DNA from: Desulfobacteraceae bacterium 4572_89
GTDB lineage: Bacteria; Desulfobacterota; Desulfobacteria; Desulfobacterales; Desulfobacteraceae
DNA: 17,292 bases
Assembly (NCBI GenBank): GCA_002085465.1
Contig: NBML01000075.1
Span: forward strand, 1-17,292
Direction: 5' to 3'
Shown: piece by piece, positions 8,120 through 15,109 of the stretch
Layout of the letters: every line of letters starts with the position of its first letter
Numbering within the stretch: position 1 is the stretch's first letter
Translations under genes and position numbers: made by a program
The notes under the pieces: generated by a model
What the model was told of the DNA's origin: nothing
Databases searched by the model: none
The model's input: only the letters and a program-made list of their open reading frames with translations

Positions 8120-8624
8120 TTTAACCCTCTTTTTTTTAAATTTGCGGTCCTTAGCGATTTAATTTTATTTTCTGATTAGTTACACATACGCCATCTTTTT
8201 GTTCAGAATAATTATGTTTTATTTATTCCAATAAATCCGGCTAACATAAACCCTATCCCAAGAAAATAACAATAGTTACCTTTGTCGAGAAAATAATGAC
8301 CAGCTAAAAGCAGAACAATTCCTAATATTCCTATAAAACAAAAAAAATTCCTTATGGTATCCTCAAATATAGATCTTTTAATCTGCTATTTTCAATATTG
8401 ATTTAAATGATATGAAGATATTTGTCAAAAAGAAATCTCCAATAGCATCCAGCTAATGTCATAGAGGTATCTACACCCATGGTCTCAATCGCTTCTTAAC
8501 GGCAAATCAGGGGGTTGTGATCAGAAAGAATTAGCCTTAATGGGATGCAAGTATATGTTATCTGAGAGTGTGAGAAAAAGAAAATCGAGTTGTTAGAAGG
8601 AAAAAAATTGATAGGATTTTCTTC
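8120..8624. other. AT-rich intergenic stretch of about 500 bp
   Basis: No intact gene was found between the glutamate-synthase-like start and the toxin-operon promoter. The near end carries the ribosome site of the minus-strand gene. The only coding-like signal is the start-less minus-strand membrane frame at 8212-8385. I see no RNA gene, clear hairpin or insertion sequence. Confidence 0.6.
8212..8385 (-). other. Start-less membrane-protein-like reading frame (remnant or tiny gene)
   Basis: Minus-strand frame open from just after a TAG (8388-8386) to TAA at 8214-8212, giving 57 residues. It reads as two hydrophobic helices, FIGILGIVLLLAG and CYFLGIGFMLAGFIGI, joined by a short polar turn HYFLDKGNY. 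There is no ATG, GTG or TTG before the second helix, only ATT and ATA codons. An eight-T run (8340-8347 on the plus strand as A) lies at the start of helix 1, where slippage could have removed the original start frame. It may be a small two-helix membrane protein with a rare start or the tail of a lost gene. Family not recognised. Confidence 0.3.
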
Positions 8625-8652
8625 TTGACTTAGTTAACCTGCATGTTAACAT
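8625..8652 (+). promoter_or_regulatory. Promoter with paired GTTAAC operator for the toxin operon
   Basis: TTGACT (8625-8630) and TAACAT (8647-8652) are 16 bp apart. Two GTTAAC sites, 8633-8638 and 8645-8650, are separated by 6 bp, lie between and over these boxes and form a dyad. HigBA/RelBE-type operons are commonly repressed by their own antitoxin at such sites. Transcription would start about 4 nt before the toxin ATG, so the message may be nearly leaderless. Confidence 0.5.
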
Positions 8653-8662
8653 CTTGGATAAT

Positions 8663-8991
8663 ATGAAAGAAATTAATTTTTACAGATCTGTGTCTGGAAA
8701 AAGCCAGGTTGAAGAGTTCCTTGATGATTTAACAGGATGATTTAACAGGATGATTTAACAGATATTAATGTTCCTTCTAAATATTTTAAGAAAATGGTTA
8801 ACACAGATAACCTTTGGGAAGTCAGGGTTAATTTTGGATCAAATATATTTAGAATCCTTTGTTTTTTTGATGGTTCTGAAATTATTGTTTTAACTCATGC
8901 TTTTCAGAAGAAGACTCAAAAAATTCCCAGGCAGGCAATTGAAATTGCTGAGAAACCTATGAAGGACTATTTTAAGAGGAAAAAGTCATGA
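8663..8991 (+). pseudogene. Gp49-like (HigB/RelE superfamily) toxin gene broken by a 13-bp tandem repeat
   Basis: The ATG at 8663 starts MKEINFYRSVSGKSQVEEF, then reaches a TGA inside the second copy of GATGATTTAACAG. After the array the rest of the protein continues in another frame: NVPSKYFKKMVNTDNLWEVR, a strand SNIFRILCFF, then VLTHAFQKKTQKIP and a basic helix ending at TGA 8989-8991. LWEVRV, FRILCFF and FQKKTQKIP are typical of the phage-derived Gp49-like (DUF891) family of HigB mRNA-interferase toxins. Removing two of the three 13-bp copies restores one 100-codon frame exactly. Family members usually also carry a helix between FLDxL and YFKKL, which seems absent here, so a small deletion may accompany the repeat. 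The product is presumably inactive. Confidence 0.8.
8723..8761 (+). repeat. Three perfect 13-bp tandem copies inside the toxin gene
   Basis: GATGATTTAACAG is repeated exactly at 8723-8735, 8736-8748 and 8749-8761. Thirteen is not a multiple of three and copy 2 brings an in-frame TGA, so the array ends the toxin frame after 25 codons. Confidence 0.95.
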
Positions 8992-9111
8992 GTGATCTCC
9001 ACAATCGGACTCACAATAGGAATGCTTTTTCTCAGTTGGATTTTATTTCAAACCACAATGGAATCCATTAGTACGCTTAAGGAGTATTATAAGCTACTTG
9101 AAGGGCTGTAA
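8988..9111 (+). pseudogene. Eroded antitoxin position / small membrane-like ORF
   Basis: An ATG at 8988 overlaps the toxin stop (ATGA), where a HigA/Xre antitoxin gene would start (MSDL...), but its frame ends after 27 codons at 9069-9071 and has no helix-turn-helix. A second frame, GTG 8992 to TAA 9109-9111, gives 39 residues with one hydrophobic helix (TIGLTIGMLFLSWILF) and a tail STLKEYYKLLEGL. Neither is recognised. The context suggests that the antitoxin was lost and the sequence replaced or decayed. Confidence 0.35.
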
Positions 9112-9139
9112 GATGTTCAACAGTTTAATAAAAACCCCC

Positions 9140-9169
9140 AGAAACACAAAACCCCCTTAAATAGGGGGT
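9140..9169 (-). terminator. Rho-independent terminator of the tRNA-Met transcript
   Basis: Read on the minus strand, ACCCCCT and AGGGGGT form a 7-bp stem (9169-9151) around a 5-nt loop, followed by the T-rich stretch TTTGTGTTTC. It lies 14 bp past the tRNA 3' end, a classical intrinsic terminator arrangement. Confidence 0.75.
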
Positions 9170-9182
9170 ATTGTAAAATCTA

Positions 9183-9259
9183 TGGTAGCGACGCAGGGAA
9201 TTGAACCCCGGACACTGCGGATATGAGCCGCATGCTCTAACCATCTGAGCTACGTCGCC
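9183..9259 (-). tRNA. tRNA-Met (anticodon CAT)
   Basis: The 77-nt minus-strand gene folds as a complete cloverleaf: acceptor GGCGACG with CGTCGCT (the first pair is a G-U), D-stem GCTC/GAGC, anticodon stem TGCGG/CCGCA around the loop CTCATAT, T-arm with TTCAATT, and encoded terminal CCA. The anticodon is CAT. The 5' end lacks the C1-A72 mismatch and three G-C pairs of initiator tRNA. Overall similarity to the elongator form (GTAGCTCAG...GGTTAGAGCA) favours elongator Met over lysidine-type Ile2, which shares the anticodon. It has its own promoter and terminator. Confidence 0.93.
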
Positions 9260-9271
9260 AAAAACCCAAAA

Positions 9272-9301
9272 AATATATCATAACTTTGGTTGGTATGTCA
9301 A
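9272..9301 (-). promoter_or_regulatory. Strong sigma70 promoter of tRNA-Met
   Basis: A perfect -35 box TTGACA (9301-9296) and TATATT (-10, 9277-9272, 5 of 6) are 18 bp apart. Transcription would begin about 5-8 nt before the tRNA 5' end. The promoter sits immediately downstream of the zinc-ribbon gene stop. Confidence 0.75.
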
Positions 9302-9309
9302 ATATTTTT

Positions 9310-10788
9310 TTATTTAACAGTTTCATTTTTTTGATCTGCAACCACCTCAACTGTGAAATTTTCCAGATTATCCGGCAGGCTTGAAAAGACGAGCATAAAG
9401 GGGACAAATGCTCCTGGTTTCACATTTACATTTGAGTTGTTGGAACCTTCCCTTATGGTCAGTTGTTTATTGATATCCAGAATATTACCTGTTTTTAGAA
9501 GTTCTTCAGATATTATATTGCCGCAGAAGGCTATCATGGTTTTGGCCTTGACCTTACCTTTTGTGATCAATGTTCCTTTGACTTGAATATGGCTGTAAGC
9601 TTTGGTGGATGGATTTTCAATTCGTCCTGTAATTACGAATAATTCCCCGGCTGTATCATTGGAAATAAACCTGCCGTTAACGCTACCCTCATTGGGAATT
9701 GGCTTGAGTTCAGGTATTGCAGGGATCTCTTTTTTTAGATATTGTTCCAGAAAGGGGATTCTTACACTTGACAGGTAGGGGATTTTATATCCCGTGGTCA
9801 GACCTGTAATATATGCTGCTGCAACAATTAGAAAAATAAGCAGCAATACCATGACAGGGGCTCCCAGTGTGGATTTTTTTTTCCGTTTTCTGGAAGGGCC
9901 GGGTGTGGGAAGGCTAGGATCGGATTTTTCAATCAAGACATCTTCCATCCTTTTTTCTGAGGTTTCCTCTTCCACAACACTTTCTGTCTGGGTTTCTTCT
10001 ATTTCAATTTCCTGCTCACCATCAATCCTATTTTTCTGGATGTCTTCTTCTGGTTCGGTATCCTGATTCAGAACCTGGTCATAGGAAGAAAAATTTTCAT
10101 CGGGCAGGGTGTCAGATTCATCATCTTCAATGGGAGTCAGGGGTTCTGGCAGGTCTGGTTCTTCTTTAAGATCAAAATCCTCATCTTCAAATGAAAGCTC
10201 TGGCTCCGGGTCATCATCTGTATCAAGGGATAGGCTGTCCTGATCCTGATCGAGGCTTTCAAATTCAAGGCTGCCAAAGTCCTCTTCAGTGGCATTTGTT
10301 TCAATTTCCAGATCTGGCTCATCAAATTCAATATCATCATCAAATGTCAATTCATCGGTTTCAATTTCAAGACTTTCAGAGTCCTGGTCAAAGCTGATTT
10401 CAATGTCTGCGGCATTGGTTTCTGTTTCTTCCATTTCAAGGCCGGAATCTTCTATTTCAAGTTCATTGGTCTCTATTTCAAAGTCTGCTTCATCAAATTC
10501 ATGCTCTCCATCATCAAATTCAGAATCCTGAAAGTCAGGTTCAAGGGGTTCAATATCAAAATCATCAGTTTCAAATTTATCAGTTTCAAATTTATCAGGC
10601 CCGGTTTCTACAGAAGGGGTAAATTCAATTTCATCATCTGATTCAAATGCCGGGATAACATCGGAAACAGGTGGAAAAGCAGTGAAAATATTTTGGCACT
10701 GGCTGCAACGGACTTTGGAACCGCCAGGCTTTAAAAAAGATTCATCAAGGTTAAAGCGGGTTGAACATTTTTCACAGACTATAATCAT
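9310..10788 (-). CDS. MJ0042-type zinc-ribbon, acidic-linker, single-span membrane protein (DUF3426-like)
   Basis: The 492-residue protein has three parts. An N-terminal zinc ribbon uses Cys5, Cys8, Cys28 and Cys31 (CEKC...CSQC), as in the MJ0042 finger family. A long Asp/Glu-rich region (about 48-290) contains many imperfect repeats of the type EIETxELxxDD. A basic stretch KRKKK (301-305) precedes one membrane helix (about 310-330), followed by a C-terminal domain (about 365-488) resembling DUF3426, with the strands FVITGRIENPS and VTLxxG-like segments. By the positive-inside rule the zinc ribbon and acidic arm face the cytoplasm and the C-terminal domain the periplasm. ATG 10788 follows GGGGGAAG with about 5 nt spacing. 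Homologues are common in Deltaproteobacteria and Gammaproteobacteria, but I know no established function. Confidence 0.8.
   Translation of the reverse strand: MIIVCEKCSTRFNLDESFLKPGGSKVRCSQCQNIFTAFPPVSDVIPAFESDDEIEFTPSVETGPDKFETDKFETDDFDIEPLEPDFQDSEFDDGEHEFDEADFEIETNELEIEDSGLEMEETETNAADIEISFDQDSESLEIETDELTFDDDIEFDEPDLEIETNATEEDFGSLEFESLDQDQDSLSLDTDDDPEPELSFEDEDFDLKEEPDLPEPLTPIEDDESDTLPDENFSSYDQVLNQDTEPEEDIQKNRIDGEQEIEIEETQTESVVEEETSEKRMEDVLIEKSDPSLPTPGPSRKRKKKSTLGAPVMVLLLIFLIVAAAYITGLTTGYKIPYLSSVRIPFLEQYLKKEIPAIPELKPIPNEGSVNGRFISNDTAGELFVITGRIENPSTKAYSHIQVKGTLITKGKVKAKTMIAFCGNIISEELLKTGNILDINKQLTIREGSNNSNVNVKPGAFVPFMLVFSSLPDNLENFTVEVVADQKNETVK
10566..10595. repeat. Two perfect 15-bp tandem copies in the acidic region of the zinc-ribbon gene
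   Basis: CAGTTTCAAATTTAT occurs twice in tandem (10566-10580, 10581-10595) and encodes the duplicated DKFET motif near residues 65-74. The frame is kept. Confidence 0.85.
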
Positions 10789-10805
10789 GACGCTTCCCCC
10801 TATTC

Positions 10806-10979
10806 TTACATTCTCAAATCATAGATTTCAGGCAGAGTTTTGTATTTTTTATTATAACCCAGTCCATAACCGACAATGAATCCTTTTTCAAGTGAAAATC
10901 AGAAATAGGAAACATCAATTTCAATTTTGCGGAGTTCTCTGTTTGTCAGTCAGGGAACAAATTTAAATGAATCTGGCTT
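10806..10979 (-). pseudogene. hpt: C-terminal relic of hypoxanthine phosphoribosyltransferase
   Basis: Between the cbpA stop and the zinc-ribbon gene, one minus-strand frame reads SFKFVP-stop-LTNRELRKIEIDVSYF-stop-FSLEKGFIVGYGLGYNKKYKTLPEIYDLRM-stop. This follows the C-terminus of HPRT (typically LLxKxxRR...DYxGFEIPxxFVVGYGLDYxExYRNLP), where FIVGYGL and YKTLP are the strongest matches. Two in-frame TGA codons (10952-10950, 10901-10899) interrupt it. The first could be a base change or compensating indels, and the second falls where the family has Gly (GGA to TGA). The N-terminal two thirds, including the PRPP-binding motif, is gone, with the break directly at the end of cbpA. Purine salvage by this copy is lost. 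Confidence 0.75.
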
Positions 10980-11922
10980 ACAGTCCTGTTTTTTCAAGTT
11001 CCTTAACAAGCTTTTTCTGTTTATTGTTAAGTTTCTTGGGTATGATTATATTAATCACAACAAAGAGATCTCCGCAACCATTTCCTTTCATATGGGGGAT
11101 GCCATGGCTGGGCAGTCTCATCTTTGCCATATGGTTTGTCCCGGCGGGAAGAGTCAGGTTAATGGTTTTTTTCGCTGGTGTGGTTACCTCTATTTTATCC
11201 CCAAGAAGAGCCTGGGAAAGTTTAACGGATTGGGTAAGGAAGATATCATTTCCTTCAATGGTAAGGCCCTGGGGAGTCATTGGGCTGGCTTTTATGTACA
11301 GGTTGCCGGCAGGCCCGCCACTGGGACTTGCCTCCCCTTTTCCAGGCAGCCGGATTTTTTTCCCCGGGGTAAGCCCTTTGGGGATTTTTACCTCAATGGC
11401 CTTTGCTGCTCCCCCCTGGCTGATGGTAATGGTTTTTTTTGTACCGTTGATAAGTTCATTCACGGTCAGGGGGATTTCATATTCCAGGTCTTTACCCTTT
11501 ACAGGGGCCTGCTGACGGCCGAATCCGCCACCCATGTTCTGGGAAAAGGGATTTCCCCCCATGCCGGAGAATCCTCCCTTGGGGCCTCCCTGACCAAACA
11601 TCCTTGAAAAGCCGCCACCCCGGCCTCCACCAAAACCAAACTCCTTTAATATGTCTCCCAGGTCTGAGTTCCTGAAGATATCTTCCTGGGAAAATCGCTG
11701 CTGAAAGTCGGCAGACCCATAGGTGTCATATTGATTCTTTTTTTTAGGATCACTTAAAACTGCATAGGCTTCAGAGATTTTTTTGAATTTATCTTCAAGG
11801 GCCTTGTTTCCCTCGGTTTTATCTGGATGATATTTTAATGCCAGTTTCCTATAGGCTTTTTTTATTTCAGCTGCACTGGCTGTTTTGCCAATTCCCAGTA
11901 TATTGTAATAATCATCAGCCAT
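10978..11922 (-). CDS. cbpA: DnaJ-type co-chaperone, CbpA-like (class II J protein)
   Basis: The 314-residue protein starts with a J domain (about 4-70) with helix [15 protein letters not shown] and the DnaK-stimulating HPD triad at 32-34. It continues with a Gly/Phe-rich segment (about 94-140) and two C-terminal substrate-binding domains (about 145-305), beginning [20 protein letters not shown]. The four CxxCxGxG zinc repeats of true DnaJ are absent, so it is a CbpA-like class II J protein; whether it binds curved DNA is not shown. ATG 11922 has AAGGAA about 7 nt upstream. It lies 72 bp downstream of mnmG on the same strand and may be cotranscribed. Its last codon is followed at once by hpt relic sequence. 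Confidence 0.9.
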   Translation of the reverse strand: MADDYYNILGIGKTASAAEIKKAYRKLALKYHPDKTEGNKALEDKFKKISEAYAVLSDPKKKNQYDTYGSADFQQRFSQEDIFRNSDLGDILKEFGFGGGRGGGFSRMFGQGGPKGGFSGMGGNPFSQNMGGGFGRQQAPVKGKDLEYEIPLTVNELINGTKKTITISQGGAAKAIEVKIPKGLTPGKKIRLPGKGEASPSGGPAGNLYIKASPMTPQGLTIEGNDIFLTQSVKLSQALLGDKIEVTTPAKKTINLTLPAGTNHMAKMRLPSHGIPHMKGNGCGDLFVVINIIIPKKLNNKQKKLVKELEKTGL

Positions 11923-11994
11923 GTTTTATTCCTTTGCTAAGTTCAATTATTATAGGTGTTTACGAGTTAAACAATAAGTGTTAACCCGGTCAAG

Positions 11995-13878
11995 TCAAGA
12001 TAGCTTGTTTTTTGTAAAGGCAGAGATAGCCACCATCAATACCGAGATTCCCGCAGGTGTCATTCCGTCGATCCGGGAGGCCTGGCCAAGGGATTGGGGC
12101 TGTATCTGTTCAAGTTTTTCCCTGATTTCATTGGAAAGACCGTGGGCATTGGCATAGGAAAAGCCTATGGGAATTCTTATTTTTTCCAGGTCTTTGAATT
12201 TTTTGATTTCATTGAGCTGGCGATGGATATATCCTTCATATTTTATCTGGATTTCCACCTGGTTCTCTGCCCGGGCATGGATGGGTTCCCTGGGAGGGGA
12301 AATCTGTTTTAAGATCTCATAACCAAGTTCAGCCCTTTTTAAAAGCTGTTCCAGTTTCACTCCATTGGAAATCGTGGAGGTACCGTGATTTATGAGAAAG
12401 GTATTAACCGTCTTACTTGGTTTGATTATCTCTTTTTTAACCCGGCCAATTTCTTTTCGGGTCTGGAGTTGAATCTTTTTGCAGAAGTCCAGGCTTTCTT
12501 TGCTGATCAGTCCGTAATTATATCCCATTCGGGCCAGCCTCAGGTCGGCATTGTCCTCCCGCAAAAGGAGCCGGTATTCAGCCCGGGAGGTAAACATGCG
12601 GTAGGGCTCCCGGGTTCCCCGGGTCACAAGGTCATCCACCATCACTCCCATATATGCCTGGGACCTATTCAGGACAAAGGGTTCTCTATCCTGAACTTTA
12701 CAGGCAGCATTAGCCCCGGCCCATAAGCCCTGGGCTCCAGCTTCTTCATAACCCGAGGTCCCATTGATCTGGCCGGCCAGGAAAAGGCCGGCTATTTTTT
12801 TGGTTTCAAGGCCCGGGGTCAGTTCCAGGGGATTTATATAATCATACTCAATGGCATATGCCGGCCGCATGATTCTGGCCTGTTCCAGGCCCTGTACCGA
12901 TCTTACAACCTGGTACTGGATTTCAAGGGGCAGGCTGTTGCCAAGACCGGATGCATAGATCTCCTTGGAATCAATGCCTTCATACTCCAGGATGACATGG
13001 TGGCTCTCCCGGTCCGGGAACTTAACAATTTTGTCCTCAAAAGAGGGGCAGTACCTGGCAGAGTGACCCTTGATATGGCCGCCGTACAGGGCTGAATATT
13101 GAAGATTCTTCCTGATTATTTCATGGGTATTGGGATTGGTATTTCCCATGAAGCTGGGCAGCATGGGGTTGGTGATTTTTGTGGTGGAAAAGGAAAAGGG
13201 TTTGGACAGGGTATCGGATCCATGGATATTGAATTGGGAAAAATCAATGCTGTCTCCATGGAGCCGGGGTGGTGTTCCGGTTTTCATCCGTCCCATCCCA
13301 AGGCCGATCTTTCCAAGGCTCTGGGCCAGGCCAATTGAGGCAAATTCTCCGGCCCTGCCTGCCTCTATCCTGGATGCACCGATATGGACCGTGCCCCTTA
13401 AAAATGTGCCCGTGGCAATGACAAGGGCCGGGGCAAAATATTCAAACCCGGTCTGGTCAATGATGCCTTTTACCTGGTTGTCTTCAAGGATAAGTTCCTG
13501 GGCCATGCCCTGTTTCAGGTCAAGGTTCGGGGTTTTTTCAAGAACAGCTTTCATATGTCTTGAGTACATTGCTTTGTCGTTCTGGGTTCGTGTGGATTGA
13601 ACTGCAGGACCTTTTCGGGTATTTAGTGTCCTATACTGGATGGCAGATGAATCCGATATTTTTGCCATTTCACCGCCCAGGGCATCTATTTCCTTTACCA
13701 GCTGTCCCTTGGCCATTCCACCAATGGAAGGACTGCAGGGCATGGCAGCTATTTTATCCATGTCAATGGTTAAAAGAAGGGTGGTGCACCCCATTCTAGC
13801 CCCTGCAAGGGCAGCTTCACATCCGGCATGACCGGCACCAATCACAATGACATCATAGGTCTTTTCATAAAAATTCAT
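11995..13878 (-). CDS. mnmG: tRNA uridine-5-carboxymethylaminomethyl(34) synthesis enzyme MnmG (GidA)
   Basis: MnmG, with the GTPase MnmE, installs the cmnm5 group on wobble U34 of several tRNAs using FAD, glycine and methylene-THF. The 627-residue protein has the FAD-binding GAGHAG (14-19), the CSPSIGGMAKG segment with its conserved Cys, the RTLNTRKGPAV region, a second conserved Cys in YCPSFEDKI, and the C-terminal MnmE-binding helical domain ending NGVKLEQLLKR...GMTPAGISVL. Length is normal. The frame opens at a TTG at 13884; I chose ATG 13878, which gives the usual N-terminus. No good ribosome site is visible, and the ATG lies inside a 10-bp perfect inverted repeat. mnmE is not in the window. 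Confidence 0.95.
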   Translation of the reverse strand: MNFYEKTYDVIVIGAGHAGCEAALAGARMGCTTLLLTIDMDKIAAMPCSPSIGGMAKGQLVKEIDALGGEMAKISDSSAIQYRTLNTRKGPAVQSTRTQNDKAMYSRHMKAVLEKTPNLDLKQGMAQELILEDNQVKGIIDQTGFEYFAPALVIATGTFLRGTVHIGASRIEAGRAGEFASIGLAQSLGKIGLGMGRMKTGTPPRLHGDSIDFSQFNIHGSDTLSKPFSFSTTKITNPMLPSFMGNTNPNTHEIIRKNLQYSALYGGHIKGHSARYCPSFEDKIVKFPDRESHHVILEYEGIDSKEIYASGLGNSLPLEIQYQVVRSVQGLEQARIMRPAYAIEYDYINPLELTPGLETKKIAGLFLAGQINGTSGYEEAGAQGLWAGANAACKVQDREPFVLNRSQAYMGVMVDDLVTRGTREPYRMFTSRAEYRLLLREDNADLRLARMGYNYGLISKESLDFCKKIQLQTRKEIGRVKKEIIKPSKTVNTFLINHGTSTISNGVKLEQLLKRAELGYEILKQISPPREPIHARAENQVEIQIKYEGYIHRQLNEIKKFKDLEKIRIPIGFSYANAHGLSNEIREKLEQIQPQSLGQASRIDGMTPAGISVLMVAISAFTKNKLS

Positions 13879-13905
13879 AACCAACTAATATAGGATTGGT
13901 TATGA
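13875..13905 (-). promoter_or_regulatory. Inverted repeat enclosing the mnmG start codon
   Basis: On the minus strand TCATAACCAA pairs perfectly with TTGGTTATGA across an 11-nt loop. The second arm contains the mnmG ATG. In the transcript it would form a 10-bp hairpin hiding the start codon; in DNA it could be an operator. Which is inference. Confidence 0.55.
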
Positions 13906-14126
13906 GTTTGGTCAAGATCAAGCATGGGTCAATTTATGAGAATAATTAAAATTTCAAGAGACAAAAGAAGAAAAATCGGTTTAAACCCTTTGCTGTTAAT
14001 GGTTTCGCTTTAAATAAAAATACTGAAAAATAATCTTATCTTTGATTTGTCTCCGGGATGGTGGTACATATCCTACCTATATATTTATCAGATATGTAAG
14101 GGTTGCACAGGAAATGGAAGAATTAT

Positions 14127-15059
14127 ATGGATAAAATTAAACGATATTCAGATTATAATAGTTATTTAAGAGGATTGTTTGGACAGCGGGTTCAGAAAAT
14201 CGCAGTTGATGCAGGGCTGTCCTGTCCAAACCGGGATGGGGTGTCATCCAGGCACGGGTGTATTTACTGCAATTCAAAGGGCTCCGGATCTGGTGCTTTC
14301 AGCAGAGGTCTTTCCATTAAAGAGCAGATAGAAGCCGGCAGGATTGGAATGATTAAAAAATACAAGGCAAAAAAATTTCTGGTTTATTTCCAATCCTATA
14401 CCAACACCTATACAACCTGTGCCCGCATGGAGCAGATGTATGATGAGGCCTTTTCCTGCGACGGGATTGTGGGCATGGCCATTGGCACCCGGCCTGATTG
14501 TGTGGATGAAGAAAAACTCAGCCTTATACAGTCCTATTGCTCCGACTACCTGGTGTGGCTGGAATACGGGTTGCAATCTGTCCATGACAGGACCCTGGCC
14601 CTTATAAACCGGGGTCATGGTTTCAGGGAGTTTGCCAATGCAGTTGAGATGACCCGGGGGAGGGGGATCAACATCTGTGCCCATGTCATACTGGGCCTGC
14701 CCGGTGAGGACAGGGCCATGATGTTTGAAACCGCCAGGACCCTTGCCCATAGCGGGATCAACGGAGTAAAGATTCATCTGCTGTATGTGATCAAGGACAC
14801 CCCCCTTGACAGAATGTGGCAAAAAGGAAAATATATTTGTATGGAACAGGAGGCCTATGTGGACATGGTCTGCGATTTTATAGAACTGCTTCCTAAATAT
14901 ATTATTATACAGCGTATTACAGGTGATCCCCATGGAGAGGAGCTTCGGGCACCGGCCTGGGCAGGCAGGTACAGGGAAACTTTTAATATGATACAGAGCA
15001 CCCTGGAAAAAAGGGATTCCTTTCAGGGCAAAAATTATACACATGCCAGAGAAGAGTAA
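14127..15059 (+). CDS. YhcC-type radical SAM protein (TIGR01212 family)
   Basis: The 310-residue protein has the family's radical-SAM cluster motif CX11CX2C at Cys33, Cys45 and Cys48 (CPNRDG...GCIYC). It continues through FQSYTNTY, GTRPDC, YGLQSVHD and HVILGLPGE to a C-terminal segment KIHLLYVIKDT. The biochemical role of YhcC proteins is not well established; their genes are often linked to redox or tRNA functions. I chose ATG 14127, with GGAAG 6 nt upstream, over a TTG at 14103. The stop lies inside the first copy of a 16-bp tandem repeat. It is transcribed divergently from mnmG. Whether it forms one unit with the crotonase 50 bp downstream is unclear. Confidence 0.88.
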   Translation: MDKIKRYSDYNSYLRGLFGQRVQKIAVDAGLSCPNRDGVSSRHGCIYCNSKGSGSGAFSRGLSIKEQIEAGRIGMIKKYKAKKFLVYFQSYTNTYTTCARMEQMYDEAFSCDGIVGMAIGTRPDCVDEEKLSLIQSYCSDYLVWLEYGLQSVHDRTLALINRGHGFREFANAVEMTRGRGINICAHVILGLPGEDRAMMFETARTLAHSGINGVKIHLLYVIKDTPLDRMWQKGKYICMEQEAYVDMVCDFIELLPKYIIIQRITGDPHGEELRAPAWAGRYRETFNMIQSTLEKRDSFQGKNYTHAREE

Positions 15060-15094
15060 AGACAGAGAAGAGTAAAGACAGAGAAGAGTAAAGC
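15047..15094 (+). repeat. Three 16-bp tandem copies spanning the radical SAM stop codon
   Basis: CAGAGAAGAGTAAAGA is present at 15047-15062 and 15063-15078, with a 15/16 match at 15079-15094. The TAA stop of the radical SAM gene is in copy 1, so the extra copies lengthened only the spacer. The next gene's GGAG site (15096-15099) follows directly. Confidence 0.9.
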
Positions 15095-15109
15095 TGGAGA
15101 AAAATAAAA

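Noticed and set aside
8723..8761. Reversible phase variation of the toxin by repeat number
   Set aside because: Any array of two or more copies carries a TGA at the start of copy 2, so gains never restore the frame; only contraction to a single copy would.
8120..9182. Insertion sequence or integrase at the accessory patch
   Set aside because: I found no transposase, terminal inverted repeats or target duplications, although the tRNA gene nearby would be a plausible integration site.
10899..10952. In-frame TGA codons in the hpt relic as selenocysteine or recoded codons
   Set aside because: Neither position is a catalytic or Cys site in HPRT, the N-terminal two thirds of the gene is missing, and other genes in the window use TGA as a normal stop (cca, the CCG protein, mnmG, feoA).
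10927..11607. Long plus-strand open frames (226 and 182 codons) opposite cbpA
   Set aside because: They are antisense shadows of a clear J-domain gene, with Gly/Pro-rich and low-complexity translations and no ribosome sites.
13924..14013. Small ORF of 29 codons between mnmG and the radical SAM gene
   Set aside because: It has only a weak ribosome site, no recognised family, and is too short and AT-driven to separate from chance.
14274..15044. 256-codon minus-strand open frame opposite the radical SAM gene
   Set aside because: The plus-strand protein has full family motifs; the antisense translation resembles nothing and only reflects codon bias.
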